From JAGVPT01 sp964642725 (GTDB lineage: Bacteria > Bacteroidota > Ignavibacteria > UBA10030 > UBA8401), in the NCBI GenBank assembly GCA_964642725.1, contig CAZXQG010000002.1:88779-152778 (forward strand): a DNA stretch of 64,000 nucleotides, written 5' to 3'. The first letter of the stretch is position 1, and every line of letters starts with the position of its first letter. Below, piece after piece: positions 15,120-23,215 of this stretch. A model generated the notes under the pieces. That model had not been told where the DNA came from and made no database searches. It worked only from the letters and a program-made list of their open reading frames with translations. The translations under genes and the position numbers were made by a program.

Positions 15120-15197
15120 GAGTCTTGATCAGTGGGTTCGAGGTTCGAGGCCTGGTGGGTGCACGAAACAGTCCAGAATTCTATGAGAGTTCTGGGC
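15120..15197 (+). repeat. Right attachment repeat (attR-like): partial tRNA-Lys copy
   Basis: Corresponds base for base to 6051-6128 with five substitutions (positions 15122, 15127, 15139, 15149 and 15171). The tRNA 5' half is absent, and changes in the anticodon loop and T arm confirm it is not a functional tRNA. It marks the right end of the island, 61 bases before the stop of the APC permease gene. Confidence 0.85.
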
Positions 15198-15258
15198 TTT
15201 GTGTTTTGTGTGGTGGATGGTAAGACAGGACTTTTTTTATTTCCAAAGCTCGGTCAGA

Positions 15259-17199
15259 TCAATTCCATATCCGGACAGGTAAAACGACCATCGCAAGTCC
15301 ATCAAGTTCCAACCGATTTTGGATAGCGTACGCCGTTTCGCTGTGAAGAATCCGCTGATACCATTTTGGCTTCTGAAAGACAAGTTTCCCGGCAAAAAAG
15401 ACCGACTGCTTGAACTCGCCAGAGAGCTCTTTGCAAATCCTTTCCGCTGCCTCTACCGCTTCTGTCCCAATAGACATTCGCGATCCCGATAAAAGGCCGA
15501 GGTTGGTCGCCAACTGCACGTACCGCTGCAATTCTTTTTTGGTATTCTCTTCAAGCCGCTCGACCTCGTCTGCCCCTTTGAAATTTCCCGAATCTACGAC
15601 TGCTACCGACACAAATATCATTTGATGGAAATAGCCAGGAAACTGTTTTATAATATTCAACACAGAATGAATACCCAGACCATTGTAACTTTCGACGAGC
15701 AGAATAGCCGTCGGTTTATTTCCGACAAGTTCTTTCTCGGGACGGATCGGAATATTTTCCGTAGGGAGGCCTTCGAGGATGTCCGACAACGAACGAAGTT
15801 TCTTATTTACAAGACGGTAGTGCCTTCGAATAATAAAACAGAGAAGTATCAATCCTGATGTGACGACAACGGTCATCCATGCGCCCTGTTGGAATTTTTC
15901 TATCACAACGATCGTTAGAATCGAAAGACAAAGCACAAGGCCCGTCATGTGGACCGGCAAAGATTTTTTCCATTCCGGATATTTCTTGCGCTCTGTAATC
16001 CAGAATTTAACCATGCCTATTTCCGTCAACGAAAAAGTAATAAATACGTTAATGGAGTACATTGTCACCAGAGCGTCAATGTTTCCGCCGGTGTAAAAGA
16101 GCGTAGCAATGGATGCGGCACCGATAAGCATGATGCCATAATGCATGGTCAACCGGTCGGAGAGCGAGGCAAACCGATGCGGCAGCCAACGGTCGTTTGC
16201 CATATTTGCCATCACGCGCGGACCGTCGATGAACCCCGTCTGTGCAGCGACAAACAAGAGCGCAGCTTCCGACGCTAGAACAAGCACGACAAACCATGGT
16301 CCGAAATTGACTTTTTCAACCATGACCGCATTAAGGGTTTTTCCCGGCTGCTCGCTCACACCGAGCAATAGATAGATGAGCAGAATTGAACCCGCTGTTA
16401 TCGCGAGGGAGGTTGCCATGTACACCATCGTTCGTTTAGCGGTCGGAACCCGCGGCTCGCGCATGATTTGAATGCCATTCGACACCGCTTCAATTCCAGT
16501 ATACGTTCCGGCTCCCCGCGAATATGCACGCGCTAAGATCACGAACATTCCCCAGAAACCAAGAGTGCTGTAAGTGATATGCAGATTTTGTCCAACATGT
16601 GAGGCAATAGCCGGAGCTTCATGAAAATGCTGAATGATTGCACCGCCAAAGAGAACCAGATGGGCAATGACAAACGTAATAAAGATCGGAACCATAACGG
16701 CAATGGACTCTTTAATGCCGCGGAGGTTTAGAATAACGAGAACCACGATGGCAACGGCTTCTACCGGCACCATCCACGTTTGCCAGGCATACGGCAGGAA
16801 ACTGAAGATTTGTGCGGCACCGGATGCAATCGAGACGGTAATCGTGAGAATATAATCAACAAGCAATGCGCTTCCAGATACCACACCGAATGGTGCACCA
16901 AGAAGTTTAGTCGCAACAACATACCCGCCGCCGCCGCTTGGAAAATGCTCAATAATCCGGCTGTATGCGTATGAAATGATAAAAACCGTTAATGCCGTTG
17001 CAAAGGCGAGGACAATAGCGAGTTCTGTATGTCCGGATAATGCCCGAAATGCTTCATCGGGGCCGTATGCTGAGGAGCTAAGTCCATCGGCTCCGAGTCC
17101 TACCCAGGCAAGGAATGCAATAAGCGAAATCTTGTGGAAGAGTTTTGGGTCGTGAATATCGCGTGGTGTTCCGATGATTACTTCTTTGATACTTTTCAA
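15259..17199 (-). CDS. APC-superfamily permease, KimA-like
   Basis: 646 residues: about 12 membrane helices up to residue 470, then a cytoplasmic domain of about 170 residues. The first helix block GLGADGLSSSAYGPDEAFRAL and the following PSGGGGYVVATKLLG resemble KimA/YdaO-type transporters (potassium uptake coupled to protons) more than amino acid permeases. The long soluble tail also fits, although I see no c-di-AMP-binding signature I can name. The substrate is therefore inferred as K+ with moderate confidence. It starts next to a 684-base gene-free region and ends beside the right attachment repeat, so it is the first chromosomal gene beyond the island. Confidence 0.75.
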   Translation of the reverse strand: MKSIKEVIIGTPRDIHDPKLFHKISLIAFLAWVGLGADGLSSSAYGPDEAFRALSGHTELAIVLAFATALTVFIISYAYSRIIEHFPSGGGGYVVATKLLGAPFGVVSGSALLVDYILTITVSIASGAAQIFSFLPYAWQTWMVPVEAVAIVVLVILNLRGIKESIAVMVPIFITFVIAHLVLFGGAIIQHFHEAPAIASHVGQNLHITYSTLGFWGMFVILARAYSRGAGTYTGIEAVSNGIQIMREPRVPTAKRTMVYMATSLAITAGSILLIYLLLGVSEQPGKTLNAVMVEKVNFGPWFVVLVLASEAALLFVAAQTGFIDGPRVMANMANDRWLPHRFASLSDRLTMHYGIMLIGAASIATLFYTGGNIDALVTMYSINVFITFSLTEIGMVKFWITERKKYPEWKKSLPVHMTGLVLCLSILTIVVIEKFQQGAWMTVVVTSGLILLCFIIRRHYRLVNKKLRSLSDILEGLPTENIPIRPEKELVGNKPTAILLVESYNGLGIHSVLNIIKQFPGYFHQMIFVSVAVVDSGNFKGADEVERLEENTKKELQRYVQLATNLGLLSGSRMSIGTEAVEAAERICKELSGEFKQSVFFAGKLVFQKPKWYQRILHSETAYAIQNRLELDGLAMVVLPVRIWN

Positions 17200-17714
17200 T
17201 TACGATCCTTCGCGTTGTTAAACTAACTTGTCCCATCTGTTGCAAAATGTTGACCTACTTTCTGATTACTAACTCGTCTGCTGCATTTCGATCCCTGCAT
17301 TTTCTTGCACCAATTGCTACGCAAAAGGCCCTGTTATTCCACTCATTGGAAATTCAGTGGCTTCTCATAACCCGGTCATCCCCGGTTTCCGTCAAAATGT
17401 ACGTTAAAAAATATCCAAAAAAAAGCTCAATGTTGGGAGGTGTGAACATCGTTGAAAGGCAGGGAAGCGTGAGGGATCAAAAAATTGAATATTTGTGTCT
17501 AAAAATCGAACTGCTCATTTGTAAGCCAGAGACTTTTCGCTAAACGAATACTCCAGACTAACTGAAAATAAGGGTTTGCGGCAGCAATGAACGACTTGGT
17601 CCACCGAAAAGGAATCATGAGCGGGGGAAAATGCCTTTCGGACGCTTTCTTCTTCTTTGTAGGAGTTTGCGCTTGAATCTGAGAGCATAATTGCCTGAAA
17701 TACCTACTTTCTTC
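17200..17714. other. Gene-free stretch between the permease and the stator operon
   Basis: It separates two divergently read genes. An open frame at 17247-17543 has no protein character and no ribosome site. Promoters for the permease are expected at its left end but were not identified. Confidence 0.5.
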
Positions 17715-17742
17715 TTGACAAATCTAAAAAATATACTATATT
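17715..17742 (+). promoter_or_regulatory. Candidate sigma-70 promoter of the MotAB/FliFG-like operon
   Basis: A perfect TTGACA (17715-17720), 16 bases, TATATT (17737-17742). Transcription would start near 17750, giving a leader of about 135 bases before the first gene (17884). Confidence 0.5.
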
Positions 17743-17883
17743 TACAAGCAATTAGGCGAGAATTTGCAAGAAGTATTTAAATTGATTGCGTTAATTACCT
17801 CTAAATTGCAACACTGGTTGTTGGGATAATACTGGCGGCTGTATTCGAATTTCCTTTTCAATCACAATGCGCAGACAAACATT

Positions 17884-19014
17884 ATGCAATCTCGGTACAA
17901 TTATCTTTTTGCAATTAGTTTCACCGCTATCTTAAGTATTTTACTCTCCTTCACAGCCGAAGCCCAACAACAAACCCAAAGCCAAGAGTCTCCAGCCGCT
18001 GAAGCGAAGTTTCCTTCCACGGAGAATTCTAAGCTCATTTCGATTTTTCCAAAATTCGACATTGCGCTGGACACCGCGTTGGCCGGAATGGCGCCGATAT
18101 TGAAGGAAGTTAGTCCAAGCATCAGGACGTTGTTGTTGTATAAAACGAAAATCCGTTGGCCGTTCAAAGAAGAGTTAACATATTCCGAATTTCAATTTCT
18201 TTCGAGCTATTTCGAGGGGAAATTAAAAAATGCGTTGATTCGTGACGGGAGATTTGCCGCGGTAGCGGCGCAAGATTTGAAGACGCTGTCTTTTAAAGCG
18301 ACGGACAGCACACTTCAAGTGAAGAATACGTATTCTGAGGATGAAATCCATGCCTATGCGAAAGCCCATAATGTCGACGGCATTGTGTCCACAGACGTAC
18401 TGGTTTCTGCGAATCAAATCATAATGTTTGTGAATATTAACGACCTTCATGGTGTTACCGTATGGAGCAAAGAGCTTAAGGCGGATTATCGGGTAATTCC
18501 GACAGATCCCGGTTCCGAACTTGCCGCACAGTATGCTTTGAAAAGAAAAACAGGTTTAATTGAGAACTATTTGACGGTCGGATTTAACCTTGGAACGCCG
18601 TACATTCTCGGAGTCAAGGATACTGCGGGCTCGGTCGGCTTTTATTCGATCGGCTACCGCCTGAACGAGATGGCGACAATTATGAATTTTCTAAAGTTTT
18701 ACATAGATTCACGGCTTATAGGAACTTCAAAATTTGGATTGATGGGCGCCATTGTGATGCCCGGCCTTTCGTTTGAAATTATTGGCAATGACCAGATCGG
18801 CCCGGGAATTCTCATGCTCGATGTCGCCGGAGGGTTTGACATCTCATTCAAGAACAACGGCATTGCAGAATCGTATTACGGCGGACTTTCACTCCGGCTT
18901 AGCAGGAATATCGGAGTGACAGGATTTTACAATATCATTTCCATCAATAAAAGTTTCAGCAGCTTTGATATTGGCGGGCCGCTCTACGGGCTCCAAGTGA
19001 ATTTTGTTCTTTAA
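17884..19014 (+). CDS. Exported FlgO/CsgG-like protein with barrel-like C-terminus (motor operon gene 1)
   Basis: 376 residues. A Sec signal peptide (about 1-27, ending AEA-QQQ) is followed by a Gln/Ser/Pro-rich linker. Residues about 95-205 look like the alpha/beta domain of FlgO, LpoB and CsgG-type outer-membrane proteins (YFEGKLKNALIRDGRFAAV; YAKAHNVDGIVSTDVLVS; VTVWSKEL). Residues 225-376 are rich in alternating strands and end GLQVNFVL, as outer-membrane barrels do. I infer an outer-membrane or periplasmic partner of the stator genes downstream. FlgO-type proteins in Vibrio stabilise the flagellar motor at the outer membrane, which makes the resemblance suggestive. It overlaps the region before the TPR gene, so it is the first gene of the operon. 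Confidence 0.55.
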   Translation: MQSRYNYLFAISFTAILSILLSFTAEAQQQTQSQESPAAEAKFPSTENSKLISIFPKFDIALDTALAGMAPILKEVSPSIRTLLLYKTKIRWPFKEELTYSEFQFLSSYFEGKLKNALIRDGRFAAVAAQDLKTLSFKATDSTLQVKNTYSEDEIHAYAKAHNVDGIVSTDVLVSANQIIMFVNINDLHGVTVWSKELKADYRVIPTDPGSELAAQYALKRKTGLIENYLTVGFNLGTPYILGVKDTAGSVGFYSIGYRLNEMATIMNFLKFYIDSRLIGTSKFGLMGAIVMPGLSFEIIGNDQIGPGILMLDVAGGFDISFKNNGIAESYYGGLSLRLSRNIGVTGFYNIISINKSFSSFDIGGPLYGLQVNFVL

Positions 19015-19039
19015 CGAATACGAAGATGAGGGATTGTAT

Positions 19040-19720
19040 ATGAAAAGAGTGTTAGGTCTGGCGCTGTTTTTTTATGCATTTTGTTCCTGCATCATGGCCC
19101 AGGAGAGTTCGACGACGCGCGCTGATTCGACAGCCAAAAGCCAGATGAAATCACAAACGACATCCGCGAAGGAGAGCGCGACTCCGTCCGCTCCAGCCGC
19201 AGTGAAGCTAAACACTCCAACCCTCAATATGGATGTTTTGCTTGACCTGTACAACAAAGATATTGACTTCACTATAGATTATTCCGGCAAAGCAGTCAAG
19301 CGAAATGAAGAGGAGCAACAACCGAATCGAAGAAAACGCGCCGGCGATGCAACGAACGATTTGCTGAAGCCCCAAGATGAAGACCTTGCATCGGATATTC
19401 AGGACATTGTCGACACATCAAAAGTAAAAAAGAAACAGCCGCGGCAAGGGACGTATACAAAGGATGATGCCGATTATAACAAAGCGTTGTACAGCCTTCA
19501 AGAAGCGCAGACTCTTTTTTCTGAACGCCGGTACGCGCAGGCGCTTGGCGAGATTAATAAATCAGTAGATGCCGCACCGAATATGGCGCTCGCATACGCC
19601 GTCCGCGGTTCAATTTATTATATGTTGAGGCAGTTTCCCGAAGCAAAACTTAGCTGGGAAAAAGCGCTCGAACTTGACCCGTCGATGGACAATGTGCGGG
19701 CGATACTCTATCGAATGTAA
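19040..19720 (+). CDS. Exported TPR-repeat protein (motor operon gene 2)
   Basis: 226 residues from ATG 19040; GAGGG lies 8 bases upstream, and an earlier in-frame start at 19004 would put 12 charged residues before the signal peptide. A signal peptide (about 1-21, ending IMA-QES) is followed by a low-complexity Ser/Thr/Lys stretch, a short segment TLNMDVLLDLYNKDIDFTI and a basic linker. Two TPR units close the protein (ALYSLQEAQTLFSERRYAQA; AYAVRGSIYYMLRQFPEAKL). TPR units bind peptides of partner proteins. By position I infer a periplasmic scaffold for the stator or the FliF/FliG-like protein, similar in concept to MotX/MotK-type accessory proteins, but there is no direct proof. Confidence 0.7.
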   Translation: MKRVLGLALFFYAFCSCIMAQESSTTRADSTAKSQMKSQTTSAKESATPSAPAAVKLNTPTLNMDVLLDLYNKDIDFTIDYSGKAVKRNEEEQQPNRRKRAGDATNDLLKPQDEDLASDIQDIVDTSKVKKKQPRQGTYTKDDADYNKALYSLQEAQTLFSERRYAQALGEINKSVDAAPNMALAYAVRGSIYYMLRQFPEAKLSWEKALELDPSMDNVRAILYRM

Positions 19721-19738
19721 TTAACTGAAAGGTCCAGT

Positions 19739-20587
19739 ATGAATTCGACTTTCATCGGATATGTTCTTTTTGGAATTGCCGCCTACGTTCTTCTGATTGT
19801 CGGTGCGCAATCGGAGACAGTCGATGCGCTGCAAAAAGGATATATTCCGGACTCGCTGATTCACTACGTGCATATTCCGGGTATTATTTTTGTTTTTTTT
19901 GGCGTGAGTTCTTCCATGCTCATTAGCTATAACTTCCGGGAATTGTTCGGGGCCGCCCGTTCATTGTATTTCGTGTACATAAAGAACAAGTTGAATTTTT
20001 CAACGTACCTGGAAACAATAAAAGATATTGCTCAATATTCCAATACGCATGACATTGAGTCGCTCGAAGATTATGCAAATCAAATACGGTACCCGTTCCT
20101 GCGCGACGGGGTATTGATGCTCGTCAATGGATATAAGAAGGAAGAAATTAAAGAAATTCTTGATGCCCGGATAGATAATGAATCGCAGCGCGAGTTTTCT
20201 GACGTCAACGTTTTTAGAGCCGCTGCACGCTACTCACCCGGGTACGGCATGCTTGGAACCACGGTCGGATTGATTCAAATGTTTTCGACGAAGATCGACG
20301 CCGCCGCGGGCTTCGGGCCGATTCTGCAGGCGCTGGCAGTGGCGTTTACGACGACATTATACGGCCTGTTCCTTTCCAATTTTATTTTTGCCCCGTTTGC
20401 AGACAAGATCGAGAAACGGACAGATGAAGAAGCCCTTCTCAAGAGCATGATTGTTGAAGGCTTATGTCTTATCAAAGACAAGAGACATCCCGTTTTCATT
20501 CAAGACAAGCTTTCGTCCTATATTCCGCAGAGTCGTGCGCTCTCGGTTCCGGCGGTCTCGCAACTCTCCCCTGAAAGCGGAGGATGA
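19739..20587 (+). CDS. MotA/TolQ/ExbB-family stator protein, MotA type (motor operon gene 3)
   Basis: 282 residues with four membrane helices (about 5-24, 42-65, 168-187 and 196-220). A long cytoplasmic loop lies between helices 2 and 3, as in MotA. The signature ARYSPGYGMLGTTVGLIQMF places Pro167 and the small residues where MotA has the proline needed for proton-driven rotation. AVAFTTTLYGLFLSNFIFAP matches the last helix. GYIPDSLIHYVHIPGIIFVFFG at helix 2 follows MotA rather than ExbB. The start has AAAGG 10 bases upstream. Its stop overlaps the MotB-type gene, so translation is probably coupled. It should form a pentamer around two MotB-type helices in the inner membrane and gate protons or sodium. 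Confidence 0.88.
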   Translation: MNSTFIGYVLFGIAAYVLLIVGAQSETVDALQKGYIPDSLIHYVHIPGIIFVFFGVSSSMLISYNFRELFGAARSLYFVYIKNKLNFSTYLETIKDIAQYSNTHDIESLEDYANQIRYPFLRDGVLMLVNGYKKEEIKEILDARIDNESQREFSDVNVFRAAARYSPGYGMLGTTVGLIQMFSTKIDAAAGFGPILQALAVAFTTTLYGLFLSNFIFAPFADKIEKRTDEEALLKSMIVEGLCLIKDKRHPVFIQDKLSSYIPQSRALSVPAVSQLSPESGG

Positions 20588-21261
20588 TGATGGTAAGAAG
20601 ACGGATTAGGCGAAGAGCAGATGAGCAGCATTGGCAGGTCAGTTATATTGACTTGCTGACTGCTATGCTCGCTTCTTTTACACTGTTGCTATCGCTTTCG
20701 ATTCCCGATCAGTCCAAACTCGATAGTCTTGCATCTTCAGTGACCGAAGCTGCAAAGCAGCAGGCAAACTTGGGCACCCTCTCAAAAGAACTGTTGTCAA
20801 CTATTGAAAAAAATTCTTCCCTGAAAGGACAAGTTAATGTCGTCATGACGGACGCGGGCATCGAGTTGCGTTTCGGCAGCAATTTGCTCTTCCCCCCGGG
20901 GAAAGCCGCGTTGCGGCCGGAAGGTTATGACGCAATTTTCAGCATCGGCAAAATACTCGGGTATTTCGTCAAGGCGCGGAACGCGTTCATTTCCGTGGAA
21001 GGGCATACGGACGATACACCTCTTCGGAGCACCGTTGAATTTCGATCGAACTGGGAATTGTCTTCAGCGAGAGCGACAGAAGTTGTTCACTATTTGCAGG
21101 ATACCGTATCGATTGAAGGTAAACGCCTCTCAAGCACGGGGTTTGCCGACGCCCGTCCGCAGAACAAAGACAAAGACCCTGTAACCGGCCAATTCACCGA
21201 AAAAGCACGCAACGACAATCGGCGTGTCGTCATCCGGATCTACTACCACAGCGACGTGTAG
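20584..21261 (+). CDS. MotB-family stator protein with OmpA peptidoglycan domain (motor operon gene 4)
   Basis: 225 residues. A basic N-terminus is followed by one membrane helix with WQVSYIDLLTAMLASFTLLL; Asp23 sits where MotB has the ion-carrying Asp32. A linker with helical character (about 45-85) leads to an OmpA/MotB domain: FPPGKAALRPEGYD, VEGHTDDTPLR, RSNWELSSARATEVVHYL and NDNRRVVIRI, the conserved peptidoglycan-binding layout. The first ATG overlaps the MotA-type stop by 4 bases; two more ATG codons follow directly (20587, 20590), and with the GGAGG site the third may be the best spaced. Together with gene 3 it makes a complete, apparently functional stator. Confidence 0.88.
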   Translation: MMMVRRRIRRRADEQHWQVSYIDLLTAMLASFTLLLSLSIPDQSKLDSLASSVTEAAKQQANLGTLSKELLSTIEKNSSLKGQVNVVMTDAGIELRFGSNLLFPPGKAALRPEGYDAIFSIGKILGYFVKARNAFISVEGHTDDTPLRSTVEFRSNWELSSARATEVVHYLQDTVSIEGKRLSSTGFADARPQNKDKDPVTGQFTEKARNDNRRVVIRIYYHSDV

Positions 21262-21299
21262 CGCTCGAATTTGTTATCTCAAACATTCTCGGAACAAAT

Positions 21300-23117
21300 A
21301 TGAAAACCCGATTGACAAGGATTATTCTTCTGCTTGTTGTATTTTTGCAGGCGAGGCTTTTTGCCGTCGATCTCGAGCTTGAAAAAAAGAAAATGGAACG
21401 AGACTTGGAGGATCGGATTTCGATGGAAATCCGCCGCTATTTTTCAGACCTCAACTTTCTCGTTACCGCGGAAGTAACGCTTGTGGATTTGTCAGCACCG
21501 GCAAAGAAAGATAAGGGCGAAAATAGGGATTTTCTTCTTCCGGGAGTATCCGGCTTTCAGTCGCAATCTCAGAATGGAGATGAATCCGAGAGGCCGCAAA
21601 TTGGCGTCGAGTCTGTCATCATTAAGATGCTCATCGATAAAAATAGAACGCCTGAAGAAAGAGACTTGCTGACGAACATCGCTTTTTATACGGGCAAATT
21701 GAACAAGGTGCGGGGAGACAGGGTCGATTTGCAGGAGATGTCATTTCCCGCCAGCACTCTTCAGATACAGCGGGAACAACAAAAGGCCGAACAAGAAAAA
21801 CAGATCCAGGAGCTTGAAAAGGAAAGGCAAGATGCTGAGTTGAGGGCTGCACAGAAATCCGGCAACGATTCGACATCGGCAAGGCAGCAGGAATCATTTC
21901 TCAATACGACCTCATTGCTGCTGATCGCGCTTGGTCTCTTAATTGTGGTTCTCATCGTCGTACTTCTTATGAGAGGGAAGAAGCAAGAGGCTGCTGAAGG
22001 TCAGATGCCGGTGCAGCAGATGATGCAGGGAGAAGAGAATCAGATTTCTACTGGACGACAAGCGGTTGTCGACTCGAATGCCGATTATCAAGAGGCAATC
22101 GAAGTCGATAAAGTACGGTCAAATCTTATCGTAACGTGTGCCGGCGAATCGGACCTGACATCGCACGTCATCCGGGATATGATCGCCGACGCAAATCAAA
22201 AAGACAGGCTGACCGTCATCATAGGTCAACTTGGCAAGAATGTATTGCAAGTCATGCGCGACCATTTCTCGATCGAAGAAATGAAAGCTCTTCAGACACT
22301 TACGCTGGATAGACAAGAACGGACTCTCGCAGAAACCCGGGAAGCTTTGACTTTTTTCCAAAATCAACTTGCAGTAAAAAGGTTTTCAGAGGCCGGAAAT
22401 GCAAAACAAAGTCCGTTTGCCTTTCTTGAAAAATTGTCCGAGCCCCAGCTGTATTTACTGATGAAAGACGAACCGCCGGGAATTATCGCAATTATCCTAT
22501 CCCAGCTTGCGACTCCGATTGCAAGCTCCATGCTGAAAAACCTCCCGTCAATGCAGCAGGGGGAAGTGGCGTTGGAGTTGGGAAAATTACGGCGGCTCAC
22601 CTCGGATACCTACGTTTCGGTTGCAAAACAGTTGGCTGCAAAAGCTGCTACGATTCCGGTAATTAATAATGTTCAGGTTCAGGGGACCGACTTATTGTTG
22701 GATATCTTCGACAACATAGATGAAACGTCGGAATCTTCGATTATTGAATTCATCAAAGTAGTCAATCTTGATTTGTATAGGGAAATCACGAGCCAACGGG
22801 TTTCGTTCAACGCAATCAATCACTTGGACGAAAGAGTGCTTCGTCAGATTGTCAAGGATATTTCTGGAGACGAGATTGCGATCGCTTTGAAGAATGCCCC
22901 GCCTGAAATATCCGAGCGATTCCTCTCGGTGCTTCCTTCGAAATCCCGCATCATTCTCGAAGACAGGCTCACTTCAATGAAGGCAGTATCTCCCGATGAC
23001 GAGTTGAAGGCGCGGAGAAGAATTACAAGAATGGTGAGGCAATATATCAAGGCGGGCGGCGTGCAAGCTTCAGCATTAGAAACGGGAGAAGAGACTGAAG
23101 AAGCTCAGATTCAATAA
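21300..23117 (+). CDS. FliF-FliG hybrid membrane protein (motor operon gene 5)
   Basis: 605 residues. A signal anchor (about 5-23) is followed by a periplasmic region (24-195). There YFSDLNFLVTAEVTLVD and, near residues 110-155, VIIKMLIDKN...RGDRVDLQEMSFP resemble the FliF ring domain and its RGDxVxV motif. A charged coiled coil (about 155-195) leads to a second helix (202-225). The cytoplasmic part (about 265-590) follows FliG: LLMKDEPPGIIAIILSQL matches the EHPQxIAxILS motif, and IAIALKNAPPEISERFL matches the FliG torque helix. By eye, Lys531, Lys548 and Asp555 occupy the places of E. coli FliG Lys264, Arg281 and Asp288. FliF RBM1/2 modules and the FliG C-terminal EHPQR-type middle motif are weak or absent. 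It looks like a rotor component tied directly to the membrane. Confidence 0.75.
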   Translation: MKTRLTRIILLLVVFLQARLFAVDLELEKKKMERDLEDRISMEIRRYFSDLNFLVTAEVTLVDLSAPAKKDKGENRDFLLPGVSGFQSQSQNGDESERPQIGVESVIIKMLIDKNRTPEERDLLTNIAFYTGKLNKVRGDRVDLQEMSFPASTLQIQREQQKAEQEKQIQELEKERQDAELRAAQKSGNDSTSARQQESFLNTTSLLLIALGLLIVVLIVVLLMRGKKQEAAEGQMPVQQMMQGEENQISTGRQAVVDSNADYQEAIEVDKVRSNLIVTCAGESDLTSHVIRDMIADANQKDRLTVIIGQLGKNVLQVMRDHFSIEEMKALQTLTLDRQERTLAETREALTFFQNQLAVKRFSEAGNAKQSPFAFLEKLSEPQLYLLMKDEPPGIIAIILSQLATPIASSMLKNLPSMQQGEVALELGKLRRLTSDTYVSVAKQLAAKAATIPVINNVQVQGTDLLLDIFDNIDETSESSIIEFIKVVNLDLYREITSQRVSFNAINHLDERVLRQIVKDISGDEIAIALKNAPPEISERFLSVLPSKSRIILEDRLTSMKAVSPDDELKARRRITRMVRQYIKAGGVQASALETGEETEEAQIQ

Positions 23118-23138
23118 GTGCAAGACCAATCACATGTG

Positions 23139-23175
23139 AGAGGAGCGCTTTAAAGAAAGTGCTCCTCTTTTTTTG
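23139..23175 (+). terminator. Intrinsic terminator of the MotAB/FliFG-like operon
   Basis: A 13-bp stem (23139-23151 with 23156-23168, one G-T pair) with loop AAAG, followed by a T run. It lies 22 bases after the FliF-FliG hybrid stop and closes the five-gene unit. Confidence 0.9.
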
Positions 23176-23215
23176 GGAAATTATTTCACGCTCTTCGCTG
23201 TTAAGACTATAACAA

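Larger units (their letters stand above)
6051..15197. mobile_element. tRNA-Lys-anchored genomic island (about 9.1 kb) with remnant integrase
   Basis: A 78-bp direct repeat bounds the segment: the intact tRNA 3' half plus hairpin at the left, and a copy without the tRNA 5' half at the right. The offset is 9069 bases. A broken tyrosine integrase lies directly beside the tRNA and reads inward, the usual layout of integrative elements that use tRNA genes. The content is accessory: a GH43 glycosidase, an Fe-S membrane protein, beta-propeller lipoproteins, a dihydrofolate reductase-like protein and attC-like sites. No conjugation or replication genes are seen. The flanks (secG; APC permease) look chromosomal. 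With the integrase broken, the island is probably immobile now. Confidence 0.8.

Noticed and set aside
15120..15194. Second tRNA-Lys gene
   Set aside because: The acceptor 5' strand and D arm are missing and the anticodon loop and T arm are mutated; it is an attachment-site copy of the tRNA 3' half.
17247..17543. Possible gene upstream of the stator operon
   Set aside because: The translation has no domain-like pattern and no ribosome site; it lies in a probable promoter region.
19739..21261. ExbB/ExbD, TolQ/TolR, GldL/GldM or ZorA/ZorB defence pair
   Set aside because: The long loop between helices 2 and 3, the SPGYGMLGT motif and the OmpA-type C-terminus of the partner fit MotA/MotB. No ZorC/D/E-type helicase or nuclease gene is adjacent, and GldM-type domains are absent.
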